From NCBI RefSeq assembly GCF_013249065.1, contig NZ_JABRWQ010000004.1, forward strand, positions 124,001 to 188,000: DNA of 64,000 bases, in the 5' to 3' direction. Positions 35,094 to 44,673 of this stretch are shown piece by piece; position 1 is the first letter of the stretch, and each line of letters begins with the position of its first letter. Source of the DNA: Winogradskyella litoriviva (GTDB taxonomy: Bacteria > Bacteroidota > Bacteroidia > Flavobacteriales > Flavobacteriaceae). The notes below the pieces were generated by a model. It was given only the letters and a program-made list of their open reading frames with translations, did no database searches and was not told where the DNA came from. Position numbers and translations under genes: made by a program.

Positions 35094-37454
35094 TTAAGAT
35101 TTTTTAAACTGGTACCATTTTTTCTTTCTATTTGGGTTATTACCATAGCCGTAACCGTAGCCTCTTTTTGTTTTAGTTGTACCGTTTAATAAGACAGTCA
35201 TATTTGGTAATCGTTTCTCTTCATATAAAGTCTGGGCATTTTCTAATGCTCTTTTATCTATATTCTCGGCACTAACTACATAAATAAACATATCAGCAAA
35301 ATCACTAATTAGAAAGGTGTCTGTAACTAGACCTACTGCTGCTGTATCAACTACAATATAGTCATATTTATCTTTAACGAATTTAAATAATTCATGCATA
35401 CGATCACTCATTAAAAGTTCCGCTGGGTTAGGAGGTATTGAGCCTGAATGAATGATACTTAGATATTCATTATCCTTTAAAGTGGAAATAACGTCCTTAA
35501 TTTCAATGGATTCATCAGAAATATAATCCGTAAGGCCATTTTTACTCCCTTCTAATTCTAAATATTCTTTAACTTTTGGAACTCTAATGTCAGCCTCAAT
35601 TAGTAATGTAGATTTTTTTGAAAATGATAATGAAGATGCTAAATTAATCGAAGTATGAGATTTCCCTTCCTGAGCACGGGTTGATGTAACAAACATTGTT
35701 TTAGATTCGTGCTTTCTAGATTTTAACATAAAATCGATATTTGATCTAATTATCCTAAAAGCTTCCGCCTTAGGAGAGTAGTCTATTTTTTTAATAACAC
35801 GTTTCTTTCTTTCTGATCTAGGTATATCTCCAATAAAAGGTATACTTAAAACTTTCATTAAATCCTTTTTCGTATGTATCTTAGTGTCTAATAAATTTGA
35901 TAAATAAACAAATATAATAGGTAGCATTGTGCCTAAGACTAATGCAGCCATGTAAATAAAACCTTTTTTAGGACTTATTGGTAAAGATCCGGTATAAGCT
36001 CTATCAATAATTTTAGCATTATTCGAAGATAGCCCTTGATTTATTGCTGATTCTTCTCTTTTTTCTAAAAGATAAAGATATAGTGATTCTTTTATGTTCT
36101 GCTGTCTTTTAATATCAGTAATCTGTCTTTGCTTTGTAGGTGCACTGTAAATTTGACCTCTAATTCTATTTCCTTCTTGATTTAATGCACTAAGAGTAAT
36201 CTCATTTGTAGATTTCATAGTGTTTAAAGTACCTTTTAAAGTTTGTTTTAAGGAATTTATTTCATTAGCTAGTCTAATTACAATTGGGTTTTTATCACTA
36301 GAATTTTTTAACATTCTATTGCGTTGTTGAACTAAATCATTATGAGCTTTAATTATTTGAGAGGTACCATTATCAGAAATACCTATGTCGGCAGGGAGGA
36401 CGTCTTCATTAGAACTTTTATCTTTTAGTTCTTGTTGTAAATACTTTATTAATTGAATATTATTAGTAGTATTTACAACTTTGTTCTCGTTTTCTTTTTC
36501 ACTTGCTAAGTAAATATTAGTTTGTGAACCAAGAGCAGTTAATCTATTCTGCTTTTGTAATGACTCCGCAGAAAAATCAACTTGTTCCAATTCTTGAGAA
36601 ACTAAATTAAGTCTATCATTTATAAAATCAGAGGTTGCTTTTACAATTTCTGCTTTATCGTTTGCTACATCTTCATTGTATTTTTCTACAAGTTTGTTTA
36701 ATATTAAACTTGCCCTTTCTTTTAAATTGTCATTAACATTGAGGGTTACAATATCAGAACCCATTGAATTTACAATACTTATTTTAGTTTTATAAAAGTC
36801 TACCATCCTATCAACAGAAATAAGATTTAACTTTATATTAGTACCTACTTTTAAAGAATCAGCTTTTAAAGAGTTAGGTGTTATTACAATATTTCCAAAT
36901 CCTGTAGCAATTTTATCTCCAAACGAATATGTTTTAGCAGTTTCATCTTCTAAATCCAATATCTTGTTTTTTTCAACACTTGATAAACTAAATTTTGTTT
37001 TAGAATTGATTTTTATATATAGTGTAGTGTCTATTTGATTAATTATTGAGTCACCTTCATAAAAACTAATATTAATTGGAGGGTTTTTGTATAATTCTGT
37101 TTCTTTAATTCTTCCAAGTTCAAAATATTGAATATTTAAATCCAATTCATCAATAACTTTTCTTAAAATTGTTCGAGATTTCATTATCTCTATTTCATCA
37201 CTTATATTAGTAAAGTCAGATGAGAATAAGCCGTAATTTTGAACAGCAGATAATTCAGGTAATTGACTACTCGAATCATTGTTTGAATTAATTTTTATAG
37301 ATGCTGTTGCTTGATATTCATAGGTCGCATATCGTAAATAAGCAAAAGCTAATCCGATTGCTATTATTATACAAAAAAGAATCAATTTCCATTTACCTAC
37401 GATTAATTCAAAAGTATCTCTGAAATCGTCATTTATGTTATGTTTAGAACTCAT
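35094..37454 (-). CDS. wzc: Polysaccharide co-polymerase and tyrosine autokinase, Wzc-like
   Basis: 786 residues from the ATG of MSSKHNIND. The longer frame to 37490 would overlap the Wza gene. An N-terminal Wzz domain has membrane segments near 20-40 and 500-520 with coiled coil between. It is followed by a BY-kinase: Walker A QEGKSHTSINLA, Walker A' EADIRVPK and Walker B YDYIVVDTAAV. The C-terminal tyrosine cluster is short: GYGYGYG plus one further Tyr. It controls chain length and export of the polymer together with Wza. No cognate phosphatase is visible nearby. It is the last gene of the operon, 13 bases after wza. Confidence 0.93.
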   Translation of the reverse strand: MSSKHNINDDFRDTFELIVGKWKLILFCIIIAIGLAFAYLRYATYEYQATASIKINSNNDSSSQLPELSAVQNYGLFSSDFTNISDEIEIMKSRTILRKVIDELDLNIQYFELGRIKETELYKNPPINISFYEGDSIINQIDTTLYIKINSKTKFSLSSVEKNKILDLEDETAKTYSFGDKIATGFGNIVITPNSLKADSLKVGTNIKLNLISVDRMVDFYKTKISIVNSMGSDIVTLNVNDNLKERASLILNKLVEKYNEDVANDKAEIVKATSDFINDRLNLVSQELEQVDFSAESLQKQNRLTALGSQTNIYLASEKENENKVVNTTNNIQLIKYLQQELKDKSSNEDVLPADIGISDNGTSQIIKAHNDLVQQRNRMLKNSSDKNPIVIRLANEINSLKQTLKGTLNTMKSTNEITLSALNQEGNRIRGQIYSAPTKQRQITDIKRQQNIKESLYLYLLEKREESAINQGLSSNNAKIIDRAYTGSLPISPKKGFIYMAALVLGTMLPIIFVYLSNLLDTKIHTKKDLMKVLSIPFIGDIPRSERKKRVIKKIDYSPKAEAFRIIRSNIDFMLKSRKHESKTMFVTSTRAQEGKSHTSINLASSLSFSKKSTLLIEADIRVPKVKEYLELEGSKNGLTDYISDESIEIKDVISTLKDNEYLSIIHSGSIPPNPAELLMSDRMHELFKFVKDKYDYIVVDTAAVGLVTDTFLISDFADMFIYVVSAENIDKRALENAQTLYEEKRLPNMTVLLNGTTKTKRGYGYGYGNNPNRKKKWYQFKKS

Positions 37455-37467
37455 TTGTATGTAATAA

Positions 37468-38250
37468 TTATTTTTGATTAGAAAGAACAATTGCTGTAAT
37501 TGTTGCTAGGGTTGAGATTGCTGAGATTATAACACCATTATTTTGATTATATGATGATGATCTAATCTTTGCTCTATTTGGTTCTACATATATAACATCA
37601 TTTTGTTGTAAGTAGTATAAATGAGAATTTACAGTGTTTATCGAAGTTAAGTCTATATATGCAAATTTCTTTTTACCATCAATTTCTCTTATTAATTTAA
37701 CATTTTTTCGTCTACCAAATATTGTTAAATCATTAGCATAACCAAGTGCTTCTAATAATGTTACTCTTTCATCTTGCATTGTGAATGTACCAGGTCTGTT
37801 AACTTCTCCAATTACAGTAATTGTGAAATTTGCCAATCTTATATTAACAATTGGGTCATTAGCCATTACTTTGATTTTATCTACAAGTAATGAGGTCAGT
37901 TCAGTACGAGTAAGTCCTTCTACTTTAATAGTCCCTAAGACAGGAAATTCAATATTACCATTATAATCAACTAGATAAGATTGTTGCTGCATTGTACCTT
38001 GCGCACTTGTAATATCAAAAGTATTATTGGAAACAACAGGAAGATTAAAGGGTCTAACAGTGTCTGGATCTAATGCGGAAACATTAATTGTTAAAATATC
38101 GTCTGGCTTATATTTTAGCTCAGTTGGTTCGGTTGAAAGTTGCCCTTCTTCAAGTTGTTGATCTTGTAAGTATATAACATCCTTACGCGAAGCACAAGAA
38201 GTAGAAATAAAAATGGATAATAATGAAATAACAATTATATGTGGTCTCAT
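37468..38250 (-). CDS. wza: Polysaccharide export lipoprotein, Wza-like
   Basis: 260 residues. Lipobox STSC gives the acylated cysteine at residue 19. The poly-export domain (LKYKPDDILTINVSALD, GNIEFPVLGTIKVEG) is followed by an SLBB domain (FTITVIGEVNRPGTFTM, ERVTLLEALGYAND) and a hydrophobic C-terminal segment (ISAISTLATITAIVLS) that may form the outer-membrane helix. It is the outer-membrane channel for the polymer and the partner of the Wzc-like kinase directly downstream. Confidence 0.93.
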   Translation of the reverse strand: MRPHIIVISLLSIFISTSCASRKDVIYLQDQQLEEGQLSTEPTELKYKPDDILTINVSALDPDTVRPFNLPVVSNNTFDITSAQGTMQQQSYLVDYNGNIEFPVLGTIKVEGLTRTELTSLLVDKIKVMANDPIVNIRLANFTITVIGEVNRPGTFTMQDERVTLLEALGYANDLTIFGRRKNVKLIREIDGKKKFAYIDLTSINTVNSHLYYLQQNDVIYVEPNRAKIRSSSYNQNNGVIISAISTLATITAIVLSNQK

Positions 38251-38285
38251 ATGGGTAATATTATTGATTAAGTTTAAAGATAAGT

Positions 38286-40181
38286 TTATTTTTTGTTATC
38301 CAACACTTCGTAAGTAGAGTTATTAGAAATATACTCCGGAATTAATTCTTTAATGAAAGATACAATTTCGAGAGGCTGTGTTAATGTATTAACTGAAGTT
38401 AATTCATTTATTTGGTTTTCGACACTAACGATATCTACTTTTCTGGATTTTGCAATCATAATTTTTTCATGATAGGTTTTTTTAGTGTTTTCTCCATCCG
38501 CTAAGAGTTCTTCGTATATTTTCTCACCTGGTCTTAGTCCTGTGATTTTAATGTCGATATCTTCTGGATAACGCAAACCTGATAAAATAATCATATTTGT
38601 TGCTAGGTTAAATATTTTAATTGGTTCGCCCATATCAAATACAAAAATCTCTCCACCATTACCCATTGCAGCAGCTTCTAATACAAGCTGACATGCCTCA
38701 GGTATTGTCATAAAATATCTTGTAATTTCTTTATGTGTTACTGTTAATGGACCACCTTTTTCTATTTGCTTTTTAAAAAGTGGTATTACGGAACCATTAG
38801 ATCCTAAAACGTTACCAAATCTTGTAGTTATAAACTTTGTATTGCCTTTTCCTTTTAAACATGAGACATAAAGTTCTGCAATACGTTTAGTTGCACCCAT
38901 TACATTAGTTGGGTTCACCGCTTTATCTGTAGAAATTAACACGAACTTATCGACGCTGTGTTTGACTGCAATATCAGCGACATTTTTTGTTCCGCCTATA
39001 TTAACACTAACAGCTTCAAAAGGATTGTTTTCCATTAGTGGAACATGTTTGTATGCTGCCGCATGAAAAACCATTTGTGGTTTATATTGATTAAATATTT
39101 GGTCAATTCTAGTTTTATTTCTAACGTCTGCAACAATAGCTTCAATATTACTTAATCCTTGTTGTCTAAACTCTTGTTGAATGTCGTATAAAGCAGATTC
39201 TGCATTATCAACTAATATTAGTTTTTTAAAGTTATATAAACTTGCTTTTCTGGCGATTTCGCTTCCGATTGATCCAGCTGCACCAGTAATTAAAATAACT
39301 TTATTGTCGTATTGATCTTCTAATTCTGGATTTTTAATGTTTATTGGGTCTCTGCCTAATAAATCTTCAATTTTTACCTCTTTTATTTGACCAACACTTA
39401 AATCACCATCAATCCAATTTTGAACAGGAGGAACAATTTTTACTTTAAGGCCTAAAGAAAAAAGGCTGCCGGTAATTTGGAGTAATCTTGATGGGTCTAT
39501 ATTCTGAATTGAGATGATAACATCTTCAACATTGTGCTTTTTTATAAAGTTTTCAGTAATACTATCAATATTGTAAACTTTTAATAAGTTTATTTTCTTA
39601 CCGACTTTTTGGGCATCATCATCTATAAATCCAACAACTTCAAATCCATTTTTAGTATCATTTTCTATGGCATCATAGGTTAACATACCTGAGTTACCTG
39701 CACCAAATATTAAAACTTTAGAAATTGACTGAAAATCTTGGGTTATGTAATTATATATAGATTTTATAAATAATTTAGAACCAACTAAAAATAAAATATT
39801 CAATAATAAATGAATATAAACAATTGACCCAGAGATACTAAATACGCTATCTTCTCCGACTATTTTTCTACTTAAAAAAGTAATACAGATGAGTAAAGTG
39901 GCTAAGATATTTGCACCAATAATAACATTAACAATATCTTTAAAGCCCGTAAATCTAACAACGCCTTTATATGTACCTACAGCAATTAAGCTAATAGCAG
40001 CTATAATTGCAACGTAAGGGATTTGATTGATTAATTTTCCAAAGTCAAAATCTAAGGTGAAATTGTACCTAATTAGATAAGCAATAAAAAACATTGCAAC
40101 CACTATTACTATATCAAATAGTAAAACCAACCATTTGGATGCGTATTTTTTTGATATTTTATTTAAATATTTGACTAACAT
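38286..40181 (-). CDS. UDP-sugar 4,6-dehydratase, membrane type (PglF/WbpM/CapD-like)
   Basis: 631 residues. Four N-terminal membrane segments (about 15-130), a CoA-binding-like Rossmann region (VLIFGAGNSGMLTYDAI) and a C-terminal extended SDR domain. The latter has ITGAAGSIGSEIARK near 300 and the catalytic region STDKAVNPTNVMGATKRIAE, in which the Tyr is replaced by Met as in PglF-type 4,6-dehydratases. It forms UDP-4-keto-6-deoxy-GlcNAc, which the aminotransferase upstream can use. The start overlaps the aminotransferase stop by seven bases. Confidence 0.93.
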   Translation of the reverse strand: MLVKYLNKISKKYASKWLVLLFDIVIVVAMFFIAYLIRYNFTLDFDFGKLINQIPYVAIIAAISLIAVGTYKGVVRFTGFKDIVNVIIGANILATLLICITFLSRKIVGEDSVFSISGSIVYIHLLLNILFLVGSKLFIKSIYNYITQDFQSISKVLIFGAGNSGMLTYDAIENDTKNGFEVVGFIDDDAQKVGKKINLLKVYNIDSITENFIKKHNVEDVIISIQNIDPSRLLQITGSLFSLGLKVKIVPPVQNWIDGDLSVGQIKEVKIEDLLGRDPINIKNPELEDQYDNKVILITGAAGSIGSEIARKASLYNFKKLILVDNAESALYDIQQEFRQQGLSNIEAIVADVRNKTRIDQIFNQYKPQMVFHAAAYKHVPLMENNPFEAVSVNIGGTKNVADIAVKHSVDKFVLISTDKAVNPTNVMGATKRIAELYVSCLKGKGNTKFITTRFGNVLGSNGSVIPLFKKQIEKGGPLTVTHKEITRYFMTIPEACQLVLEAAAMGNGGEIFVFDMGEPIKIFNLATNMIILSGLRYPEDIDIKITGLRPGEKIYEELLADGENTKKTYHEKIMIAKSRKVDIVSVENQINELTSVNTLTQPLEIVSFIKELIPEYISNNSTYEVLDNKK

Positions 40182-41302
40182 TTTTCAAAATAAGTATTTA
40201 CAGCAGAAACAACTCTGTTTAATTCAATATCAGTAAGATTAGAACCACTTGGTAGACATAATCCTTTTTCAAATAACTCATCAGATACACCGTTAAGATA
40301 ACTAGGAGAATCTTTAAATATTGGTTGTTGATGCATTGGTTTCCACAATGGCCTAGATTCAATATTTTCTTTTTCTAATGCCAGTCTCAACCCTTCTCTT
40401 GTGGAGTAAGAATCTAGTAATATACAAGTTAACCAACGGTTAGAAAAGTAACCTTCTGGTTCTCTTAAAAAAGTGATTTCACCTATGGCTTTAAACGCAT
40501 TTTTATAGAATTCATGGTTAGATCGTCGTTTTGATACGTGGCTATCTAAAACAGTCATTTGGCCTCTTCCTATTCCGGCTACAATATTAGACATTCTATA
40601 ATTATAACCAATCTTTGAATGTAAATAATGAGGTGCATTATCTCGCGCTTGTGTTGCCAAAAACACTGCTTTTTCTTTAAACTCTGCCGTTGGTGAAACC
40701 AAAGCACCTCCACCAGATGTTGTTATTATTTTGTTACCATTAAATGACAATATTGATAAGTCACCAAATGTTCCACAATTTCTACCATTATATCTACTAC
40801 CTAATGATTCTGCACTATCTTCAATAATGGGAATATTATATTGTTTTGCTACTTTGTTAAGTTCGTCTACTTTATACGGCATTCCATATAAATGAACCGC
40901 AATTATAGCTTTTGGTTTTTTTCCTTTAGCTATTCTGTCTTTTATAGCTATATCTAACTGAATAGGGCACATATTCCATGTCTCTCTCTCACTATCTACA
41001 AATATTGGTGTTGCACCTTGATATATAATAGGATTTGCTGAAGCGGAAAATGTCTTACTTTGACAAATCACTTCATCTCCATGCTTTACATCTAACAAAA
41101 TGAGACTTAAATGTAGGGCAGAAGTACCAGATGCCAATGCCGCGACATGGCTATTTTCTTTTAAATAAGTTTGTAAGTCATTTTCAAAGCCATTAACATT
41201 TGGGCCTAAAGGTGCTACCCAGTTAGTATCAAAAGCTTCTTTTACATAAGATTGCTCATTACCACTCATGTGTGGTGATGATAGCCATATTTTTTCATTC
41301 AT
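40175..41302 (-). CDS. DegT/DnrJ/EryC1/StrS sugar aminotransferase (PglE-like)
   Basis: 375 residues, PLP-dependent. The start MSGNEQSYVKEAFDTNWVAPLGPNV is typical of PglE-type enzymes. The PLP lysine is Lys191 in SFNGNKIITTSGGGA, with EDSAESLGS near 161 upstream. It would aminate the 4-keto sugar made by the dehydratase to give a 4-amino-4,6-dideoxy sugar such as a bacillosamine precursor. No acetyltransferase (PglD) follows. A 305-base gap lies between its start and the next operon gene at 41608. Confidence 0.92.
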   Translation of the reverse strand: MNEKIWLSSPHMSGNEQSYVKEAFDTNWVAPLGPNVNGFENDLQTYLKENSHVAALASGTSALHLSLILLDVKHGDEVICQSKTFSASANPIIYQGATPIFVDSERETWNMCPIQLDIAIKDRIAKGKKPKAIIAVHLYGMPYKVDELNKVAKQYNIPIIEDSAESLGSRYNGRNCGTFGDLSILSFNGNKIITTSGGGALVSPTAEFKEKAVFLATQARDNAPHYLHSKIGYNYRMSNIVAGIGRGQMTVLDSHVSKRRSNHEFYKNAFKAIGEITFLREPEGYFSNRWLTCILLDSYSTREGLRLALEKENIESRPLWKPMHQQPIFKDSPSYLNGVSDELFEKGLCLPSGSNLTDIELNRVVSAVNTYFEKC

Positions 41303-41607
41303 AGGTTAATTCTTTAAGTTAGTACCTAAAGTTTTTAATTAAAGGTGTTTGGGACCCATATAATTAATAGCATTTATTGTGCTAATATAAGTCCTTAAAT
41401 TTTAAACAAAGAAACAAAAATAATAATTTACGATAAACTGTTTGGTTTACACGTTATATCAAAATTATTTATAAGTTAAATGTATAATTATCAGACCAAA
41501 AGAACCTCTTTTTACTTAATATCAATATTTATAATTGAAAACTAAAAAAGAGAAAAAAATAATGGAATATTATATCTTATTAGTAATATAAGATTGAAAA
41601 TATTTGT
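41303..41607. other. Non-coding gap between the sugar transferase and aminotransferase genes
   Basis: 305 bases of very AT-rich sequence with no supported gene. A weak hairpin, ATCTTAT (41574-41580) and ATAAGAT (41588-41594), lies 14 bases after the sugar transferase stop on the minus strand. A T-rich run follows about 12 bases later, so it is a possible weak terminator. A short inverted repeat, TAAAC and GTTTA, lies near 41434-41450. A PglD-type acetyltransferase gene would be expected about here by comparison with other Pgl loci but does not fit in the space. Confidence 0.5.
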
Positions 41608-42228
41608 TTATGAGTTTTTTGTTCCAGTAAAAGCAGGCATATCTACAGTTTCGGAGCTATTTATATCACTTTTCTTAATTACTTTATAAAAAGTTAACCA
41701 TAAGATTCTAAGGTCTAACACAAAAGATTGATTATCGACATAATATACATCGTGCTCAAATTTTTCTTCCCATGAGATTGTATTTCTTCCGTTAATTTGC
41801 GCCCATCCTGTAATACCTGGCATTACCTCATGTCTTCTATTCTGTTTTTCATTGTATAATTTTAAATATTGTGGTAAAAGTGGGCGAGGACCTACTAAAC
41901 TCATATCACCTTTTAAGATATTTAATAATTGGGGAATTTCATCTAAAGAATATTTTCTACAAATATTACCTGTTTTGGTTACACGCTGCAGTGCAGGTAA
42001 TAATTCTCCATTTTCATCGGTCTTATCAGTCATGGTTTTTAACTTAATAATGGTGAAGATTTTCCCATTTTTGCCTGTTCTTTTTTGATAAAAGAATGGT
42101 TTACCTTTATTTAAAATGCTTAAAATAATTATAAGTGTTATAAATATTGGTGATATTAAAACTAAACCAATAAAAGCTGCGAGAAAATCTAAAGCACGTT
42201 TAACAATATTTCTATATGTTTTTTTCAT
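41608..42228 (-). CDS. Undecaprenyl-phosphate sugar-phosphate transferase, PglC-like
   Basis: 206 residues, the small monotopic phosphoglycosyl transferase type. One re-entrant hydrophobic segment (RALDFLAAFIGLVLISPIF near 11-29) is followed by FYQKRTGKNGKIFTIIKLKTM, DEIPQLLNILKGDMSLVGPRPLL with the catalytic Asp-Glu, and PGITGWAQINGRN. It attaches the first sugar phosphate to the lipid carrier. The C-terminus is longer than minimal PglC by a few residues. Its start overlaps the stop of the upstream glycosyltransferase by one base (TAATG). Confidence 0.93.
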   Translation of the reverse strand: MKKTYRNIVKRALDFLAAFIGLVLISPIFITLIIILSILNKGKPFFYQKRTGKNGKIFTIIKLKTMTDKTDENGELLPALQRVTKTGNICRKYSLDEIPQLLNILKGDMSLVGPRPLLPQYLKLYNEKQNRRHEVMPGITGWAQINGRNTISWEEKFEHDVYYVDNQSFVLDLRILWLTFYKVIKKSDINSSETVDMPAFTGTKNS

Positions 42229-43373
42229 TATTCTAAAGTTTTATATAATTTTAATAATTCTTCCCAAATATATTCTCGTCTATAATTATCTAATATATTT
42301 TGTCTAGTGTTTTTTGCTAAGTCCTCTCTTAAATTTGGGTTTTCTAACAATTGTCTCATAGCGTTTTCTAACGCTTTTGAATCCTTTGGAGGAATGATAA
42401 TGCCATTAAATCCATCTGTTATTATTTCGTTACAACCATTAATATCAGAAACAATACATGGTAAGCCCATAGAGTTAGCTTGTAAAACAACATTTGGAAA
42501 CCCTTCTCTATAACTTGGAAAAGTCAATACATTGCTAATTGCTACATATGGTCTAATGTCCTTTATTAAGCCAACAGAATGAATATTTTTATTTTTTTCT
42601 ATTAAATCCTCGGTTTTAGAATCAATAGGATCTAGTTCCTTTTCACTTGGACCTACAATAACAAGTTTTGCTGTAGAATTTAATTTACTTATCTCTGAAA
42701 ATGCAGAAACAAGTTCATTTATTCCTTTGTCTTTTACCACTCTACCTATGAAAATAAAAACAGTATCTTGTTGTTGTATATCTAATTGTTGTCTTAACTT
42801 ATTTGCTTCTTCTATACTTACTTTATCTTGACTATAGTGCTCAACATCTATACCGTTCGAACTTCCTTTTCCAATAATCTTTAGTTTGTTTTCTGAACAG
42901 AATTTTTCTTTTAAAATTATCTCTTTCATTCCGAATGAATTTGGAAGAATTAGAGTAGAACATTTATAGGTAAACTTTTCTACAATATTTAATAATATTC
43001 TTTTATTTCCTGTTGCTTCCAACAATGGTAAACCTGCGATGGTATGCAATCTGTGAGGAACACCTGCTAATTTTGCAGCAAGCATACCAACGGTGCCTGC
43101 TTTTGGAGTATGTGTGTGGACAATTAAAGGTTTCTCTTTTTTAAATACCTTATAAAGACGATAAACAGAAACTAAATCTTTAAGTGGTGTTATAGATCTT
43201 GTCATAGGTACATCTATAGTTCTTATGCCTTCAATTTCTTCAACTTCTTTTAAGTCTTTTCCTCCACCAGAGACACCTATTATTTCAAAGTACTTATTCA
43301 TGAAACTTAACTGTCCTTTAAGTAATATTTTTAAGGACATTGCAATAGTTGTAATTCTAATTATTTTTTTCAT
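42228..43373 (-). CDS. GT4 glycosyltransferase (PglA-like)
   Basis: 381 residues from the ATG of MKKIIRITT. A TTG 11 codons upstream is less likely. The GT-B fold shows VHTHTPKAGTVGMLAAKLAGV near 85-105 and the GT4 C-terminal motif FPSYREGFPNVVLQANSMGLPCIVSD. The position next to the PglC-like transferase suggests it adds the second sugar. Donor sugar not known. No membrane segment, so it acts on the cytoplasmic face. Confidence 0.9.
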   Translation of the reverse strand: MKKIIRITTIAMSLKILLKGQLSFMNKYFEIIGVSGGGKDLKEVEEIEGIRTIDVPMTRSITPLKDLVSVYRLYKVFKKEKPLIVHTHTPKAGTVGMLAAKLAGVPHRLHTIAGLPLLEATGNKRILLNIVEKFTYKCSTLILPNSFGMKEIILKEKFCSENKLKIIGKGSSNGIDVEHYSQDKVSIEEANKLRQQLDIQQQDTVFIFIGRVVKDKGINELVSAFSEISKLNSTAKLVIVGPSEKELDPIDSKTEDLIEKNKNIHSVGLIKDIRPYVAISNVLTFPSYREGFPNVVLQANSMGLPCIVSDINGCNEIITDGFNGIIIPPKDSKALENAMRQLLENPNLREDLAKNTRQNILDNYRREYIWEELLKLYKTLE

Positions 43374-43570
43374 AATACTTCTATCATACATCTTCTGTTT
43401 CAGCAATATTTCATAATAAAATATGACATATTTACATTGGGATTAATTTTTATTATTTTAACAGGATGTAAGAATTATTTTTTGATATTGATTAATTCTG
43501 ATAAATAATTTTTAAATTGATTATGTAACCGAAATTAATAATTTTTAGTTTTAATGCTGTTTTTTTCTAA

Positions 43571-44671
43571 TTAATTCGTTATATCAACTTTTTCAGGGGT
43601 TATTATTTCGTTTATGCGTTTGATAAAACTACTAATATCTCGCTTGTTAAGAAACTCCTTATGAATATTTTGAGTACTGTTGATAGGATTTTCTAGTACT
43701 TTAAGAATACCATTATATAGTTTTTCTGCATTATCTACTTCAACCGTAGTAATATTTGGTATCTTATCAATTCCTCCTGCACATGTTGTTGAGATTACGT
43801 TGTTGTTTTGCGACATCATTTGCAAAAGAACATTAGGAAACCCTTCTATACGAGAGGATACAACACAAGCTTGAGCATTTTTGAAATAAGGATAAACATT
43901 ACTTACATGTCCCACAAAAACCACATCGTTTTTAAGACCTAAAGATTCTGCTTGTAATTTTAAGGTTTCCTTAAGATTACCTTTTCCTAATATTAAAAGT
44001 TTTAAATCTGGGTAGCTAGCTTTTAATTTAGCCAATGAATTTATTAATAGGTCAAATCCTTTAAGTTGAATTAATCTGCCGGCAGAAACTAAATATTCTT
44101 TAGGAAGTTTTATTTTTGCTTCTCCTTTTGACATGAACTCAATTTGGGATTTGTCAATAGGATTTGGTATCTCCTCAACAATTGTCCTTTTATTTATTTT
44201 TGGAAAGTACTCTATAAGTTGATTTTTCATTAACTCTGTTTGGCAAATTAATAAGTCGATTTTTCTATATCCAAACTCATATAAAAACTCATATTTTGCC
44301 AATTTTATACCAGTAAACCTTGTAAAAACTGTTGTAGATTCCCTTGCTATAAATTTTTGTGTTTTTAGAATATTTAAACTCAACATTATCCCAACAAAAG
44401 CATTGACTGATACATGTGAAGTAAAAATGTAATCATAGGAGTTCCGCTTAAATAATATTTTAAAAAAATATTTAAGGATACCTATAGTTTCATTTTTAGA
44501 GCTCATATACTTTTGATTAGTATATGTATTTAAATTCTCCCAAAGTGAAGATTCTAATTTTCTAAAAAAAACAATTTCAACATCTTCAGATTTATAATGT
44601 TCTGCAACCATTTTGAGATATTGTTCAGCTCCTCCTAGAATATTATTTGGTAATAAAAAAAGAATTTTCAT
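43571..44671 (-). CDS. GT4 glycosyltransferase
   Basis: 366 residues. N-terminal GGAEQYLKMV near 13-22 and the C-terminal domain SAGRLIQLKGFDLLI, VVSSRIEGFPNVLLQMMSQNNNVI. It lies in the middle of the exopolysaccharide operon, two bases after the next glycosyltransferase gene upstream and 197 bases before the PglA-like gene. Donor and acceptor are not predictable. Confidence 0.88.
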   Translation of the reverse strand: MKILFLLPNNILGGAEQYLKMVAEHYKSEDVEIVFFRKLESSLWENLNTYTNQKYMSSKNETIGILKYFFKILFKRNSYDYIFTSHVSVNAFVGIMLSLNILKTQKFIARESTTVFTRFTGIKLAKYEFLYEFGYRKIDLLICQTELMKNQLIEYFPKINKRTIVEEIPNPIDKSQIEFMSKGEAKIKLPKEYLVSAGRLIQLKGFDLLINSLAKLKASYPDLKLLILGKGNLKETLKLQAESLGLKNDVVFVGHVSNVYPYFKNAQACVVSSRIEGFPNVLLQMMSQNNNVISTTCAGGIDKIPNITTVEVDNAEKLYNGILKVLENPINSTQNIHKEFLNKRDISSFIKRINEIITPEKVDITN

Positions 44672-44673
44672 AT

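Noticed and set aside
43374-43570. Gap between two GT4 genes examined for a lost gene
   Set aside because: Too short and without recognisable protein remnants.
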